64,000 nt of DNA, from the NCBI GenBank assembly GCA_014584705.1, contig JACTMJ010000018.1, positions 62,001-126,000 on the forward strand, in the 5' to 3' direction. Shown here in pieces: positions 8,713-17,936 of this stretch (position 1 is the first letter of the stretch; every line of letters starts with the position of its first letter). This DNA is from Acidobacteriota bacterium (GTDB taxonomy: Bacteria; Acidobacteriota; Terriglobia; Bryobacterales; Bryobacteraceae). Position numbers and translations under genes: made by a program. Below the pieces are notes generated by a model, which ran no database searches, was not told the origin of the DNA, and saw only the letters and a list, made by a program, of their open reading frames with translations.

Positions 8713-9538
8713 ACCGCGTTCGGCTGGCCGGGAGGATCGCGTGGAACCTGCCGAAGGATATGTAGCCTCCGCCGGGCAAACGATCTCCCGGGATACACTT
8801 CTCGCACAGGCTCTGGCGCACGTAGCGGCTTGCACGGACGACGTGCTTCCGCCGGAGGGCTTCGAAGCACGGCTGATGGCGGCGGCGGAAAAGCAGGAGT
8901 TGTTTTCCCCGGCAACCGCCGCCACGGCAAACGGGGAGCGTCGCGCGCCCGCGCCGCGCCGGGCCTCGCACTGGGTGCAGCGCTGGGCCTGGGCGCCGGT
9001 CGCACTTGCCGCCCTCGCGCTCGCGTTCTGGATCGGCACGCCGCGACAGTTTTCGCCGACGCCCAGTGGGCAACCCGACCCGCGGGTGGCCACCGCGGAG
9101 AACCGCCCTGGATCCAGCCTTGCAGTGCCCAACCGTTCGGCGCGGGATCCGCAACCGCGGGATGCGGCCATCCCGGCGCCTTCGGTGCGAACGGCCAGCG
9201 GCGCGCGGCCGAAACGCCGCCCTTCGGCAGTGAGGCCCGCTGGGCAGGCCGAGCCGGTTCCGGCGACGCTCGCGGCTTCCGCGAAGGAGAGCGCGCCGCC
9301 GCCGCCGCGCTATTCCGAGTTCGTTCCGCTCGAGTTCGCCTCCGCGTTTCCGGTGGGCGAACCGTTGCAGACCGTGCGTGTGCGCATGGACGCGAACGCC
9401 TTTCTGCGCTGGAGTTTGCCCGGCTCCGCGGTTGGCCTCGCGACGCAATTGGCCCACAACGGCCGCGTGACGGCGGACTTTCTGGTGGGTGACGATGGCA
9501 GCCCGCGCGCCATCCGCCTGGTGAACATGGACGAGTAA
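8696..9538 (+). CDS. Probable membrane anti-sigma factor
   Basis: The 280-residue protein is encoded directly after the sigma gene with a 17-base overlap and a good GGGAGG ribosome site. It has a cytoplasmic N-terminal part of about 95 residues, one transmembrane helix (WAWAPVALAALALAFWIG, about residues 100-117) and a long Ala/Pro/Arg-rich periplasmic region ending in a compact domain. This layout fits a sensor anti-sigma factor. There is no HxxxCxxC zinc motif, so it is not a classic ZAS protein. The C-terminal half (VRMDANAFLRW, then VTADFLVGDDGSPRAIRLV) may sense or bind a periplasmic partner. Confidence 0.7.
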   Translation: MEWKNEPRSAGREDRVEPAEGYVASAGQTISRDTLLAQALAHVAACTDDVLPPEGFEARLMAAAEKQELFSPATAATANGERRAPAPRRASHWVQRWAWAPVALAALALAFWIGTPRQFSPTPSGQPDPRVATAENRPGSSLAVPNRSARDPQPRDAAIPAPSVRTASGARPKRRPSAVRPAGQAEPVPATLAASAKESAPPPPRYSEFVPLEFASAFPVGEPLQTVRVRMDANAFLRWSLPGSAVGLATQLAHNGRVTADFLVGDDGSPRAIRLVNMDE

Positions 9539-9617
9539 GCGCCCTTCGCCGCAAGAGCAATTGCGGCTCAATGGATCCGATTTCGAACGAACGAGAGTAG
9601 CTTCGAGGAGAATGAAC

Positions 9618-10703
9618 ATGATCAGACATCGCCGAATCCTATTGATGGCTGCGGTCGCCATCGTTTCCGCGGCGCCACTCGCCGCGCAGCAGAGCCAACC
9701 CGCTCCGCCGGCCCCGCCAGTGCCGCCAGCGCCGCCAGCGGTACCGGCACCTCCCAGCTTTGGCTTCGCTGCGATCGCACAAGCCCCAACCTTTGAGTTC
9801 ATCGCCGCGCAACCCGCGTTTCTGGAGCGCACGGTCACCGGTGCGCCCTACTCGGCGGAGACCGTCTCGGAGACCGTCCGCATTCTTGCCGACGGCACCC
9901 GCATCAAGAATGAAAACACTTCGAAGATCTACCGCGACAGCGAGGGCCGCGTGCGCAAGGAACAGTCGTTCGGGCACATTGGCTTCTGGGTTCCGGAGGG
10001 AGGCTCGGCCAATACCATGATCACGATCACGGATCCGGTTGCGAAGAAGACCATCCTTTTGAATCCCCACGAGAAGACGGCGCGTGTCCTGCCGATGCCA
10101 CCGATGCCGCCTTTGCCGCCCCCGCCACCGGACGGTGCAACCGGGAATGTGATCTTTGAGAGGCAGGGCGTCGAACTCGGCGCGACCGGTGCGAGAGAAG
10201 GCGACCAGGTGGTGCGGCTCAGAGTGATGCGGGAACCCGGGACGGATGCGGGCGGGACCGAACGCAAGCGCGAAGACAGAGTCATCGAAGAAGGAATCGT
10301 AGGCGCGCCGGTGGGCTCCGGAGCAATGGCGCTGTTCCGCCAGATGATGCAGAAGTCGGTGTTCGATCCCAAAAACGTGAGCGTGGAGAAGCTTGGGGAA
10401 CAGACCGTCCAGGGCGTCAAGGCTTCCGGCACCCGCACGACCACGACGATCCCTCTCGGAGCCATCGGCAACGACCGGCCGATTGTCTCCGTGATGGAAC
10501 AGTGGACGTCTCCGGAACTGGGGGTGGTTGTACGCCGCACTCGGCGCGATCCCCAAATTGGCGAGACCAACTACCGCCTCGAGAACATTGATCGCAGCGA
10601 GCCGCTGAAGAGCCTCTTCGAAGTGCCCGCGGGCTACCAGGTGCAGGAGGCGCAGCCCCGCAAGCAACGCGTCGAGATTCGCAAGAGGAGCGACGGAGAA
10701 TAG
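9618..10703 (+). CDS. Exported proline-rich protein of unknown function, in the sigma operon
   Basis: The 361-residue product has a signal peptide (RRILLMAAVAIVSAAPLAA) cleaved near AAQQ. It continues with a proline-rich spacer made of PPAPP-like repeats (about residues 28-47) and a second MPPMPPLPPPPP stretch near 155. The rest is mostly beta-rich with no recognised catalytic motif. It lies 79 bases after the anti-sigma gene on the same strand and is likely a periplasmic partner or target of that sigma system. The ATG at 9618 is preferred because GAGGAG (9605-9610) is seven bases upstream; the ATG at 9612 is too close to it. Confidence 0.75.
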   Translation: MIRHRRILLMAAVAIVSAAPLAAQQSQPAPPAPPVPPAPPAVPAPPSFGFAAIAQAPTFEFIAAQPAFLERTVTGAPYSAETVSETVRILADGTRIKNENTSKIYRDSEGRVRKEQSFGHIGFWVPEGGSANTMITITDPVAKKTILLNPHEKTARVLPMPPMPPLPPPPPDGATGNVIFERQGVELGATGAREGDQVVRLRVMREPGTDAGGTERKREDRVIEEGIVGAPVGSGAMALFRQMMQKSVFDPKNVSVEKLGEQTVQGVKASGTRTTTTIPLGAIGNDRPIVSVMEQWTSPELGVVVRRTRRDPQIGETNYRLENIDRSEPLKSLFEVPAGYQVQEAQPRKQRVEIRKRSDGE

Positions 10704-10737
10704 CGCTGATTCCGGGAGGCGAACCCTTCCCGGCGGA

Positions 10738-10773
10738 GGGTGCCCTCCCGCGTGGTTCCGCGGGAGGGCATCC
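10738..10773 (+). promoter_or_regulatory. Strong hairpin before the pyr operon
   Basis: TGCCCTCCCGCG at 10741-10752 pairs perfectly with CGCGGGAGGGCA at 10759-10770 around a six-base loop, and the stem extends by three more pairs including a G-U. No T-run follows directly. It sits 35 bases after the stop of the preceding gene and 90 bases before pyrR. It could end the upstream transcript or take part in pyr attenuation. Confidence 0.5.
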
Positions 10774-10862
10774 CGGTAAGAAGCGAGGGAACTTTTCCGG
10801 CTTCCGTGATACGCTGGCGAGTGCGGCCCCGTATTTCCGCCGCGTGGACCTTCGCCTTGTCG

Positions 10863-11423
10863 ATGTCATCTCTCAAAGCACCCATTCCACTCATGAGCGG
10901 TTCGGAAATCGACCGCACCATCGTCCGTTTATCCCACGAAATTCTGGAGCGAACCGCGGACCTTCCCTCGCTCGTCTTCGCTGGAATCCGCCGTCGCGGC
11001 GTGCCGCTGGCGCAGCGGATCGCGAGAAAGATTGCGGAACTCGAACGGCTGGAAGTTCCGGTGGGGATCGTGGACATCACCCTGTATCGGGACGACCTTA
11101 CCCAGGTCGGCCAGCAGCCGGTGGTCAACAATACGGAGATATCCTTCCCCATCGCGGGCAAGGACGTGCTGATCGTGGACGATGTGCTTTATACGGGCCG
11201 CACGGTGAGGGCGGCGATGGATGCCCTGTTCGAACTCGGCCGTCCGGCGCGGGTGCAGTTGTTCGCACTAATTGACCGGGGCCACCGGGAACTGCCCATC
11301 GAAGCGCAGTACACCGGGAGAACGGTGGTTACCACTCCAACGCAGATCGTCGAAGTGAAGCTCCGCGAAACGGACGGCGTCGATCAGGTACTGCTCACCG
11401 AACGGGAGGAGGCGCGCTCGTGA
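10863..11423 (+). CDS. pyrR: PyrR: pyr operon regulator / uracil phosphoribosyltransferase
   Basis: PyrR binds pyr mRNA in response to UMP and also converts uracil and PRPP to UMP. The 186-residue protein shows the type I phosphoribosyltransferase PRPP loop DVLIVDDVLYTGRTVRAA (residues 101-118) and the family run LVFAGIRRRGVPLA. It starts the pyrR-pyrB-pyrC cluster and overlaps pyrB by four bases. The ATG at 10863 gives the usual family length; the ATG at 10893 is possible, and neither has a strong ribosome site. A longer frame upstream would cross the hairpin and is rejected. Confidence 0.93.
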   Translation: MSSLKAPIPLMSGSEIDRTIVRLSHEILERTADLPSLVFAGIRRRGVPLAQRIARKIAELERLEVPVGIVDITLYRDDLTQVGQQPVVNNTEISFPIAGKDVLIVDDVLYTGRTVRAAMDALFELGRPARVQLFALIDRGHRELPIEAQYTGRTVVTTPTQIVEVKLRETDGVDQVLLTEREEARS

Positions 11424-12325
11424 CCGGACTGCTTGGCATAGAACCGCTGGAACGCAGCGACGTGGAAGAGATCCTGTCGAGATCCATCCAGTTTCAAACG
11501 CCCCGGAACGAGGCTTCGCCGCGCTCGGATGCGTTGCGGGGCAAGCTCGTTGTCAATGCCTTCTTTGAGAATTCCACCCGGACGCGCGTCAGCTTTGAGA
11601 TTGCCGCCAAGCGGCTGGGGGCGGATATCGTCACCATCACCACTTCGGGTTCGAGCGTTTCCAAGGGGGAATCGCTGGTGGATACGCTGAACACGCTGGG
11701 GGCGATGCGTCCGCATGCCATCGTGATGCGCCATGCAGCTTCCGGCGCTCCTCAGTTTCTCTCGCGGCATCTGGCGGCGCCGATCATCAACGCCGGGGAC
11801 GGAGCGCACGAGCATCCAACGCAGGCTCTGCTCGACGCGCGGACGATTCTCGACCATTGCGACAGCCTGGAGAAGTTGCGGGTGGCGATCATCGGCGATA
11901 TCGCGCACAGCCGCGTGGCCCGTTCGAACATCCACCTGCTCTCCAAGTTCGGCGCGGATATCGTGCTCTGCGGTCCGACGCCCCTGCTGCCGGAAACGAT
12001 GCGCGAGATCGCGCCCGGCGTAAGCATTGAGCGGGAGGTGCCCAGGGCGATCGAGGGCGCCGATGTCATCATGATGCTCCGCGTTCAGCTTGAACGGCAG
12101 CACGAATCGAATTTTTCGGCCACGGAGTATTTTCAGTTCTATGGGCTGCGCCTGGAGCATCTGAGCCTGGCCAAAGAGAACGTCCTGGTGATGCACCCCG
12201 GGCCCATTAACCGGGGCCGCGAGATCGCTTCGGAAGTGGCGGACAGCAACCGTTCCGTGATTCTCAATCAGGTGGAGAACGGGGTTGCGGTGCGGATGGC
12301 GGTGCTGGAGCGTTTCTCCCGTTAG
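11420..12325 (+). CDS. pyrB: Aspartate carbamoyltransferase catalytic subunit
   Basis: This enzyme joins carbamoyl phosphate and aspartate in the second step of UMP synthesis. The 301-residue protein has the carbamoyl-phosphate loop FFENSTRTRVSFE (residues 48-60), the HPTQALLDA motif near 133, and MHPGPINRG near 255. It begins with GTG at 11420, overlapping the pyrR stop (GTGA) and preceded by GGGAGGA. Translational coupling to pyrR and regulation by PyrR are expected from this layout. No pyrI regulatory subunit is present. Confidence 0.96.
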   Translation: MTGLLGIEPLERSDVEEILSRSIQFQTPRNEASPRSDALRGKLVVNAFFENSTRTRVSFEIAAKRLGADIVTITTSGSSVSKGESLVDTLNTLGAMRPHAIVMRHAASGAPQFLSRHLAAPIINAGDGAHEHPTQALLDARTILDHCDSLEKLRVAIIGDIAHSRVARSNIHLLSKFGADIVLCGPTPLLPETMREIAPGVSIEREVPRAIEGADVIMMLRVQLERQHESNFSATEYFQFYGLRLEHLSLAKENVLVMHPGPINRGREIASEVADSNRSVILNQVENGVAVRMAVLERFSR

Positions 12326-12373
12326 GGCACGGGGAGTAGCGCCAATGCGGGCCGGAAAGCGAACGAAAAGATC

Positions 12374-13663
12374 ATGTCCTCGCTAGTAATTGAGAATGGG
12401 CGGGTGGTGGACCCGGCGACGGGCTTCGACGCCGTCGCGAACGTATACGTGGAGAATCGCACGGTGACGGCGATCGGAGACGCGCCGGAGGGCTTCCCGC
12501 GGGATGCCACACGGATTGACGCCGACGGCCTTGTGGTCGCGCCGGGGTTCGTCGATCTTCACGCCCATTTGCGCGAACCGGGTTACGACCACGTGGAATC
12601 CATTGAAACCGGCAGTTTGGCGGCGGCGGCGGGAGGGTTCACCACCGTGTGCTGCATGCCGGATACGAAACCGGTCAACGACAATGCCGCTATCACGCGA
12701 TACATCATTGAGCGCGCGCGCGAAGGCTCCGTCCATGTGCGCCCGGTTGGCGCGATTTCCAAGGGGATGCTGAATGAGGAAGTCGCCGCGATCGGTACCA
12801 TGCGGGAAGCCGGCGCGGTGGCCATCAGCGACGATGGAAGTCCCGTCATGAACGCCCGCCTGATGCGGCGCGCCATGCAACTGGCCAAGGACTTCGGAAT
12901 GCCGGTAATGACCGATTGCGAAGACCAGAATCTGGCTGGCGGCGGCGTCGTCCACGAAGGGCTGCCTTCCACCCGAATGGGCCTGCGCGGTATTCCCGCG
13001 CTCGCCGAGGACATCTTCACCCTCCGCAACCTTCAACTGGCCCGCGACACCGGAGCGCGTTTGCACATTTCGCACCTCTCCACCGCCCGCAGTCTGGGGT
13101 GGGTGAAGGAAGCGCGGGAGCAGGGACTACAGGTGACCTGTGAGGTAACGCCGCATCACCTCGCCCTGACGGATGAAATGTTGCAGTACGACGGCAACCA
13201 TAAGGTGAAACCGCCACTTCGTCCGCCATCGGACCGCGACGCGCTGCGGCAGGGAATCGTCGAAGGCTGGATCGACGCCATCGCCTCGGATCATCAGCCG
13301 CATGCGGGCAGTGACAAGATGCAGGAATTTGACCGGTGTCCGTTCGGCATCCAGGGGCTTGAGACCGCGTTTGCTCTCTCGCTCGAAGCCCTTTACCACA
13401 ACAAACTTGTCTCTCTCGCCCGGCTGCTATCGCTGTTCACGATCGGGCCGGCGAAAGCGCTTGGGCTCGCGTGCGGACGCCTGGAACCCGGCTGCCGCGC
13501 CGACATCGTCCTGCTCAATCTCGATACGTGGTGGCAGTATGATGGGAACCTGAGCCTCTCAAAGAGCAGAAACACTCCATTCCATGGGCGGTACTTTCAG
13601 GGGCGCGTAATGACAACGATCGTCGATGGAAGAATCGTCTATCAACTCATCGACCAACGGTGA
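12374..13663 (+). CDS. pyrC: Dihydroorotase (class I)
   Basis: Dihydroorotase closes N-carbamoyl-aspartate to dihydroorotate in the cytoplasm. The 429-residue protein has the HxH metal site DLHAHLREPG (H63, H65), the bridging Asp region ISDDGSPV, the second histidine pair HISHLST (H231, H234), and the catalytic Asp in IASDHQPHAG (D306). The position where class I enzymes commonly have His in an HxED motif reads T-D-C-E-D (D181), a possible ligand change. It follows pyrB by 48 bases as the third gene of the cluster. Confidence 0.95.
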   Translation: MSSLVIENGRVVDPATGFDAVANVYVENRTVTAIGDAPEGFPRDATRIDADGLVVAPGFVDLHAHLREPGYDHVESIETGSLAAAAGGFTTVCCMPDTKPVNDNAAITRYIIERAREGSVHVRPVGAISKGMLNEEVAAIGTMREAGAVAISDDGSPVMNARLMRRAMQLAKDFGMPVMTDCEDQNLAGGGVVHEGLPSTRMGLRGIPALAEDIFTLRNLQLARDTGARLHISHLSTARSLGWVKEAREQGLQVTCEVTPHHLALTDEMLQYDGNHKVKPPLRPPSDRDALRQGIVEGWIDAIASDHQPHAGSDKMQEFDRCPFGIQGLETAFALSLEALYHNKLVSLARLLSLFTIGPAKALGLACGRLEPGCRADIVLLNLDTWWQYDGNLSLSKSRNTPFHGRYFQGRVMTTIVDGRIVYQLIDQR

Positions 13664-13775
13664 CGAACCATACACGCGAATGCGGCATCCCGCCTTGGAC
13701 GCACGATAGCGTGTCCCCGGAAGTGCGGCGGAGCGTCGAACGGGAACTTCATCATTCGGAATTCGGGAGACTGGC

Positions 13776-16550
13776 ATGGGCAGCAGAGTGGTTGATTTCG
13801 GCGGACCGCCACGGGGCGGTTCCGGCTGGGGCATTCCCCTGATCGCCGGGCTGGTTATTCTGCTCTTTTCCGCAAGAGGAATCGCGGGCTTCATTATCGA
13901 GTGGGCTTGGTGGAAGCAACTGGGCCAGACGGATACCTTCGTCGCGATGCTCAGCTACGGCTCGCTCCCGGTGCTCGGCGCGGGCGCTCTGGCCTTCGTT
14001 GTCTTATGGGCGGTTCACGCCCGGGCGCTGAAGTATGCCGGAACCGGGCTCCGCCGCCACCGCGCTTACGGGATCCTTTCCACCGTGGTCTTGCTCGTGA
14101 TTTCGGGCATCCTGGCCGTGGCAACCATCGACTCCTGGACTATCGTCCGTTTCGCGGGCAATCTGCAGGCTCCCGCCGGTGGCGAGTGGCTGGATCCGGT
14201 TTATTCGAAGCCCCTCTCGTTTTATTTGTTTGACCTGCCTTTCGTGCTCTCCATCCGCAATTACGTGATGGCTCTGCTGGTGGTGAGCGGGCTCGTGTTC
14301 TGGTTTGCCGCCAGAATCTGGCAGGTGATCGGGAGCGCCCCGCGGCTGGGTGAGGCCATCGTGCTGGAAGACATTTTCCAGCTATCGAGCGCTCTCGAAT
14401 CGCGGTTCCTGCGCGGCCTGGGCGCGCTGGTTCTGGTGGGCCTGGGCGTGAATGCATGGCTCGGGCGCTACTCGATGCTTTTCACCAACCACGACTTTAT
14501 GGTGGGCATGAATTGGGTGGATCTGAACATTCGCCTGCCGTTTGCATGGGCGCTGGCGGCGGGGTGCCTGGCCGCGGCCGTCCTGCTGCTGACCGGCAAG
14601 GCCCGTTGGGCGGCCGGCATCGTCGTGCTCTACCTGATCAATGCCTTCGTGCCGGGCATCATTTCCGCGGTTTACGTGCGGCCGAATGAGATCGCGATCG
14701 AGCGTCCCTACATCAAGCAGCATATTGAAGCGACGCGAGAAGCTTACGGCCTGAATCGGCGATCCCGGGAACTCGATTTCCAGGTGGATCCCGAGGCGAA
14801 GATTGACTTCTCCGCCCACGAAGCGACCATCAGCAATGTGCGGCTTTGGGATTGGCGCGCGTTCCACGATACCGTAACGCAGATTCAGGCGCTGCGGCCG
14901 TACTATGTCTTCAACGACACGGATGTGGACCGCTACATTATCGACGGCAAACTGCGCCAGGTGATGCTCTCCCCGCGCGAGCTGGACATCACGCAGTTGC
15001 GCGACGCCCAATCGCGATGGGTGAACCCGCACTTCATCTATACGCACGGATTCGGGCTCGTGATGGCGGAATCGAACGAAATCACGCCGGAAGGGCTGCC
15101 AATTCTTTTCATCAAGGACGCTCCGCCAACGATTGAATCGAGCAGCCTGAAGCTCACCCGGCCCGAGATCTATTACGGCGAAGTGGTGCAGGAGCCGGTT
15201 TTTGTACACTCCCGACAGGAAGAATTCAGCTATCCCTCCGGCCAGGACAACGTGTTCAAGCGTTACGACGGCACGGGCGGCATCCCCGTGGGAAGCGCCT
15301 TCATGCGGGTGGCGGCCGCCGTCTGGCAGGCGGACTATAACATCCTGCTGACGAGCCTGATTGAGGACGGCACCCGGATGATGATCCGCCGGAAGGTGCG
15401 CGACCGCGTGGAAGCGCTAGCCGGGTTTATTTCCTGGGACGGCGACCCTTATCTGGTGCTCACCGACGACGGCAGGCTGGTATGGACCCTCGATGGCTAT
15501 ACCACTTCGAACGCCCACCCCTATTCCCAGCCAATCAATGTGGGAGGCATCGGCAATCTCAACTACATGCGGAATGCGGTGAAGGCGACGGTGGATGCAT
15601 ATAACGGGGATACCGTGCTCTATGTCTTCGATCCGGATGACCCGATCATCCGTGCTTATTGGAATCTGTTCCCGAACCTCTTCCAGCCGGCCGCCGCGAT
15701 GCCCGCCGACCTGCGGGCGCATGCCCGGTATCCGGAATTGCTCTTCACCGTTCAGGCGCAGATTTACCGCACGTATCACATGCGGGACGCCCAGGCCTTC
15801 TACAACAAGGAAGACGCCTGGGACATCTCCCGCAACGTCCAGGGCCAGGACAGCACACCGCGGCAGATGGCTCCGGTCTACGTAGTCGCCAGTTTGCCCG
15901 GCGCGAACGAGCCGGAGTTTCTGCTGCTGCTGCCGTTTGCGCCCCGTAACAAGGACAATCTGGTCGGGCTGATGGTGGCGCGCTGCGATGGCGAGCACCT
16001 GGGCGAGCTCGCCTTCCTGACTCTTTCCAAGCAGCAACTCGTTTTTGGACCCATGCAGGTGGAAGCCCGCATCAACCAGGATGAGAATATCTCCAAGGAT
16101 CTGAGCCTGTGGAACCAGCAGGGTTCCCAGGTGTTGCGCGGCCAGATCCTCACGCTTCCGATCGGCAATTCCGTGCTCTATGTGGAATCGATTTATATTC
16201 AGGCATCGGAAGCGCGCATGCCTCAACTAAAGAAAGTGGTGGTGGCGCTCGGCAATGAGGTGATCTATCGCGATACCTACGAAGAGGCGATCACGGAACT
16301 CTCCGAAAGACTCGGATTGAGGCGGTCGCCAAGCGGCGAACTCTCCGCTACTATAGAGAAGCGCTCGGATACGGGAAATGCTGCAGGAGATCGCGAGGCG
16401 GGCGCGCGCCCGGCTCCGCCGGTCGATGACCAGTTCCGCGATGCGATAAGATCGCGGTTGCTGAACTATCGGCGGTTGGCGTCCGAAGGGAAATGGTCCG
16501 ACGCAGGCAAGGAACTGGAAGCGATTGAAAATTTGGTTCGGAAGAATTGA
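13776..16550 (+). CDS. UPF0182 family membrane protein
   Basis: The 924-residue protein matches the UPF0182/COG1615 family: about seven transmembrane helices in the first 310 residues, then a large soluble region with conserved stretches (EIAIERPYIKQHIEATREAYGL-type junction near 310, NPHFIYTHGFG near 425, and many aromatic-rich strands). The family's role is unknown; the soluble part is likely outside the membrane. It starts at the ATG at 13776 after CGGGAGA. It lies 112 bases after pyrC and may be its own unit. Confidence 0.93.
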   Translation: MGSRVVDFGGPPRGGSGWGIPLIAGLVILLFSARGIAGFIIEWAWWKQLGQTDTFVAMLSYGSLPVLGAGALAFVVLWAVHARALKYAGTGLRRHRAYGILSTVVLLVISGILAVATIDSWTIVRFAGNLQAPAGGEWLDPVYSKPLSFYLFDLPFVLSIRNYVMALLVVSGLVFWFAARIWQVIGSAPRLGEAIVLEDIFQLSSALESRFLRGLGALVLVGLGVNAWLGRYSMLFTNHDFMVGMNWVDLNIRLPFAWALAAGCLAAAVLLLTGKARWAAGIVVLYLINAFVPGIISAVYVRPNEIAIERPYIKQHIEATREAYGLNRRSRELDFQVDPEAKIDFSAHEATISNVRLWDWRAFHDTVTQIQALRPYYVFNDTDVDRYIIDGKLRQVMLSPRELDITQLRDAQSRWVNPHFIYTHGFGLVMAESNEITPEGLPILFIKDAPPTIESSSLKLTRPEIYYGEVVQEPVFVHSRQEEFSYPSGQDNVFKRYDGTGGIPVGSAFMRVAAAVWQADYNILLTSLIEDGTRMMIRRKVRDRVEALAGFISWDGDPYLVLTDDGRLVWTLDGYTTSNAHPYSQPINVGGIGNLNYMRNAVKATVDAYNGDTVLYVFDPDDPIIRAYWNLFPNLFQPAAAMPADLRAHARYPELLFTVQAQIYRTYHMRDAQAFYNKEDAWDISRNVQGQDSTPRQMAPVYVVASLPGANEPEFLLLLPFAPRNKDNLVGLMVARCDGEHLGELAFLTLSKQQLVFGPMQVEARINQDENISKDLSLWNQQGSQVLRGQILTLPIGNSVLYVESIYIQASEARMPQLKKVVVALGNEVIYRDTYEEAITELSERLGLRRSPSGELSATIEKRSDTGNAAGDREAGARPAPPVDDQFRDAIRSRLLNYRRLASEGKWSDAGKELEAIENLVRKN

Positions 16551-16583
16551 CGTGTTTCCCTCCCGACGGAGGCTGCTTCGATA

Positions 16584-17003
16584 ATGGCGGGCGTTGTGAC
16601 AAGCGAAACATCCACGAATTCGGAACGGAGCAGCCATCGCCCCGTGCGCGTGCTGGTCGTGGACGATGATCATGACGTCCGGCTTGTGCTTTGCCGGATG
16701 CTCGAAAGCGGCGGCTACGAAACGGCGGAGGCACGGCACGGCCGGGAGGCCCTGGAAACGGCGCTCGGTTGCCCCTTCGACGTCCTGATTACCGACCTCA
16801 TCATGCCGGAGCAGGAGGGGATCGAGACCATCCAGCAGTTCCACCAGATGTATCCCCACATGAAAATCATTGCGATTTCAGGCGCTTACGGCAGCGACTA
16901 CCTGCGGATCGCGAAGCACCTGGGCGCTCACGAAGTGATGCAAAAGCCGCTTCGTCTGGAAGTGGTCTTGAATACGGTCTCGCGCTTAACGCGGGGGAGT
17001 TAG
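16584..17003 (+). CDS. Single-domain response regulator (CheY-like)
   Basis: The 139-residue protein is a receiver domain with an extra 20-residue N-terminal tail. It has the acidic pair in VLVVDDDHD (residues 24-31), the phosphoacceptor D71 in DVLITDLIMPE, and K121 in VMQKPL. There is no output domain, so it must act by protein contact or in a phosphorelay. No histidine kinase is encoded nearby. It is 33 bases after the UPF0182 gene and on the same strand, so they may be co-transcribed. Confidence 0.9.
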   Translation: MAGVVTSETSTNSERSSHRPVRVLVVDDDHDVRLVLCRMLESGGYETAEARHGREALETALGCPFDVLITDLIMPEQEGIETIQQFHQMYPHMKIIAISGAYGSDYLRIAKHLGAHEVMQKPLRLEVVLNTVSRLTRGS

Positions 17004-17005
17004 AG

Positions 17006-17046
17006 TATCCCGGCGTCCGCCTTTGTCAAGAAGCGACACCGGGATA
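17006..17046. terminator. Weak inverted repeat between convergent genes
   Basis: TATCCCGG (17006-17013) pairs with CCGGGATA (17039-17046) between the convergent response regulator and mscL genes. The loop is 25 bases and there is no clear T-run, so a terminator role on either strand is only suggested by position. Confidence 0.3.
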
Positions 17047-17067
17047 AGGGCTGACAGTTTCCTCGCG

Positions 17068-17451
17068 CTATTTCGCTTTTAGCAGGTCCCGGATTTCGGT
17101 AAGTAACTGGACGTCGGCAGGCACGGCTTCCGGCTCCGCGGGCGGTTTATTCGCCGCTGCCCTTGCCGCTTGCATTTCGTTGAACTTGTTCATAGGCATC
17201 ACGATCATCAGATAGATCGCGAAGGCTGTAATGAGAAATGCGATTACCGCGTTCACAAACTTGCCCAGCATCACCGGACCCGCCTGAATCGACGAGAAGT
17301 CCGGCTGTCCGCCAAACATCCCGATCAGCGGTGTAATGACATCGGCCGTCAGCGAACTGACAACCGTGCCAAACGCGGCGCCGATGATGACGCCGACGGC
17401 GAGATCTATTACGTTTCCTCGGAATATGAACGCCTTGAAGCCATCAATCAT
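17068..17451 (-). CDS. mscL: Large-conductance mechanosensitive channel MscL
   Basis: MscL forms a pentameric pore that opens under membrane tension and protects against osmotic downshock. The 127-residue protein has the amphipathic N-terminus (DGFKAFIFRGNVIDLAVGVIIGAAFG), TM1, the periplasmic loop with PDFSSIQ, TM2 (NAVIAFLITAFAIYLMIV) and a C-terminal helix ending LLTEIRDLLKAK. The ATG at 17451 gives the normal family length and has AGGAGG upstream; longer frames upstream lack homology. It stands alone. Confidence 0.96.
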   Translation of the reverse strand: MIDGFKAFIFRGNVIDLAVGVIIGAAFGTVVSSLTADVITPLIGMFGGQPDFSSIQAGPVMLGKFVNAVIAFLITAFAIYLMIVMPMNKFNEMQAARAAANKPPAEPEAVPADVQLLTEIRDLLKAK

Positions 17452-17936
17452 GGTGTAAGTCAACCTCCTGCTTATGCTTATGCAGAGCCATCCGGTACTA
17501 TGCCCGAACCCCAATGATCGTACCACAGCGATCGCGGTGTACCAGTCGTGTTGCCAAGGCCAGCCAGCGGCGAATCCAAGGGAGAGGGAAATGTAGAATC
17601 GGGATGGATTCGGAAGGTACCGGTATTCCGCGCGGTTCCGATTGCAGGAAAGGTACTAACGGGCCGATAAGCGCAAGGTGGGCGGAATTCGGGGACGGGG
17701 CGGTGAAAAACGGCGGAAATCGTGCGCCTTCTGAGGCAATTCCCGCAAGTGGTTCTACGCGTACCCCCATTCAAGGTACAGCGGTCCTATTACCTGTTTG
17801 CCTTTAGGGATGAGGGATTTCAGGATTTTTGCGGATATATTTGGTCTATCCGATGCCAGTCAATCAAACAGCGGGCGCGGCACATTCACAAGCGAAAGTC
17901 CTCTTGGAATCAACAATGCAACCCGGAGCAGGAGCC
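17452..17936. other. Intergenic region between divergent mscL and diguanylate cyclase genes
   Basis: These 485 bases hold the promoter regions of both flanking genes. Short open frames exist on both strands, but none has homology, a ribosome site or convincing codon use. I looked for a c-di-GMP riboswitch because of the neighbouring GGDEF gene and found no matching conserved core. The segment 17785-17880 is richer in A+T and is the likeliest promoter for the diguanylate cyclase. Confidence 0.4.

Noticed and set aside
17514..17807. Small open frames between mscL and the GGDEF gene
   Set aside because: No homology, no ribosome site, and frames on both strands overlap one another.
17452..17936. 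c-di-GMP riboswitch before the diguanylate cyclase gene
   Set aside because: I could not find the conserved GEMM core in the leader.
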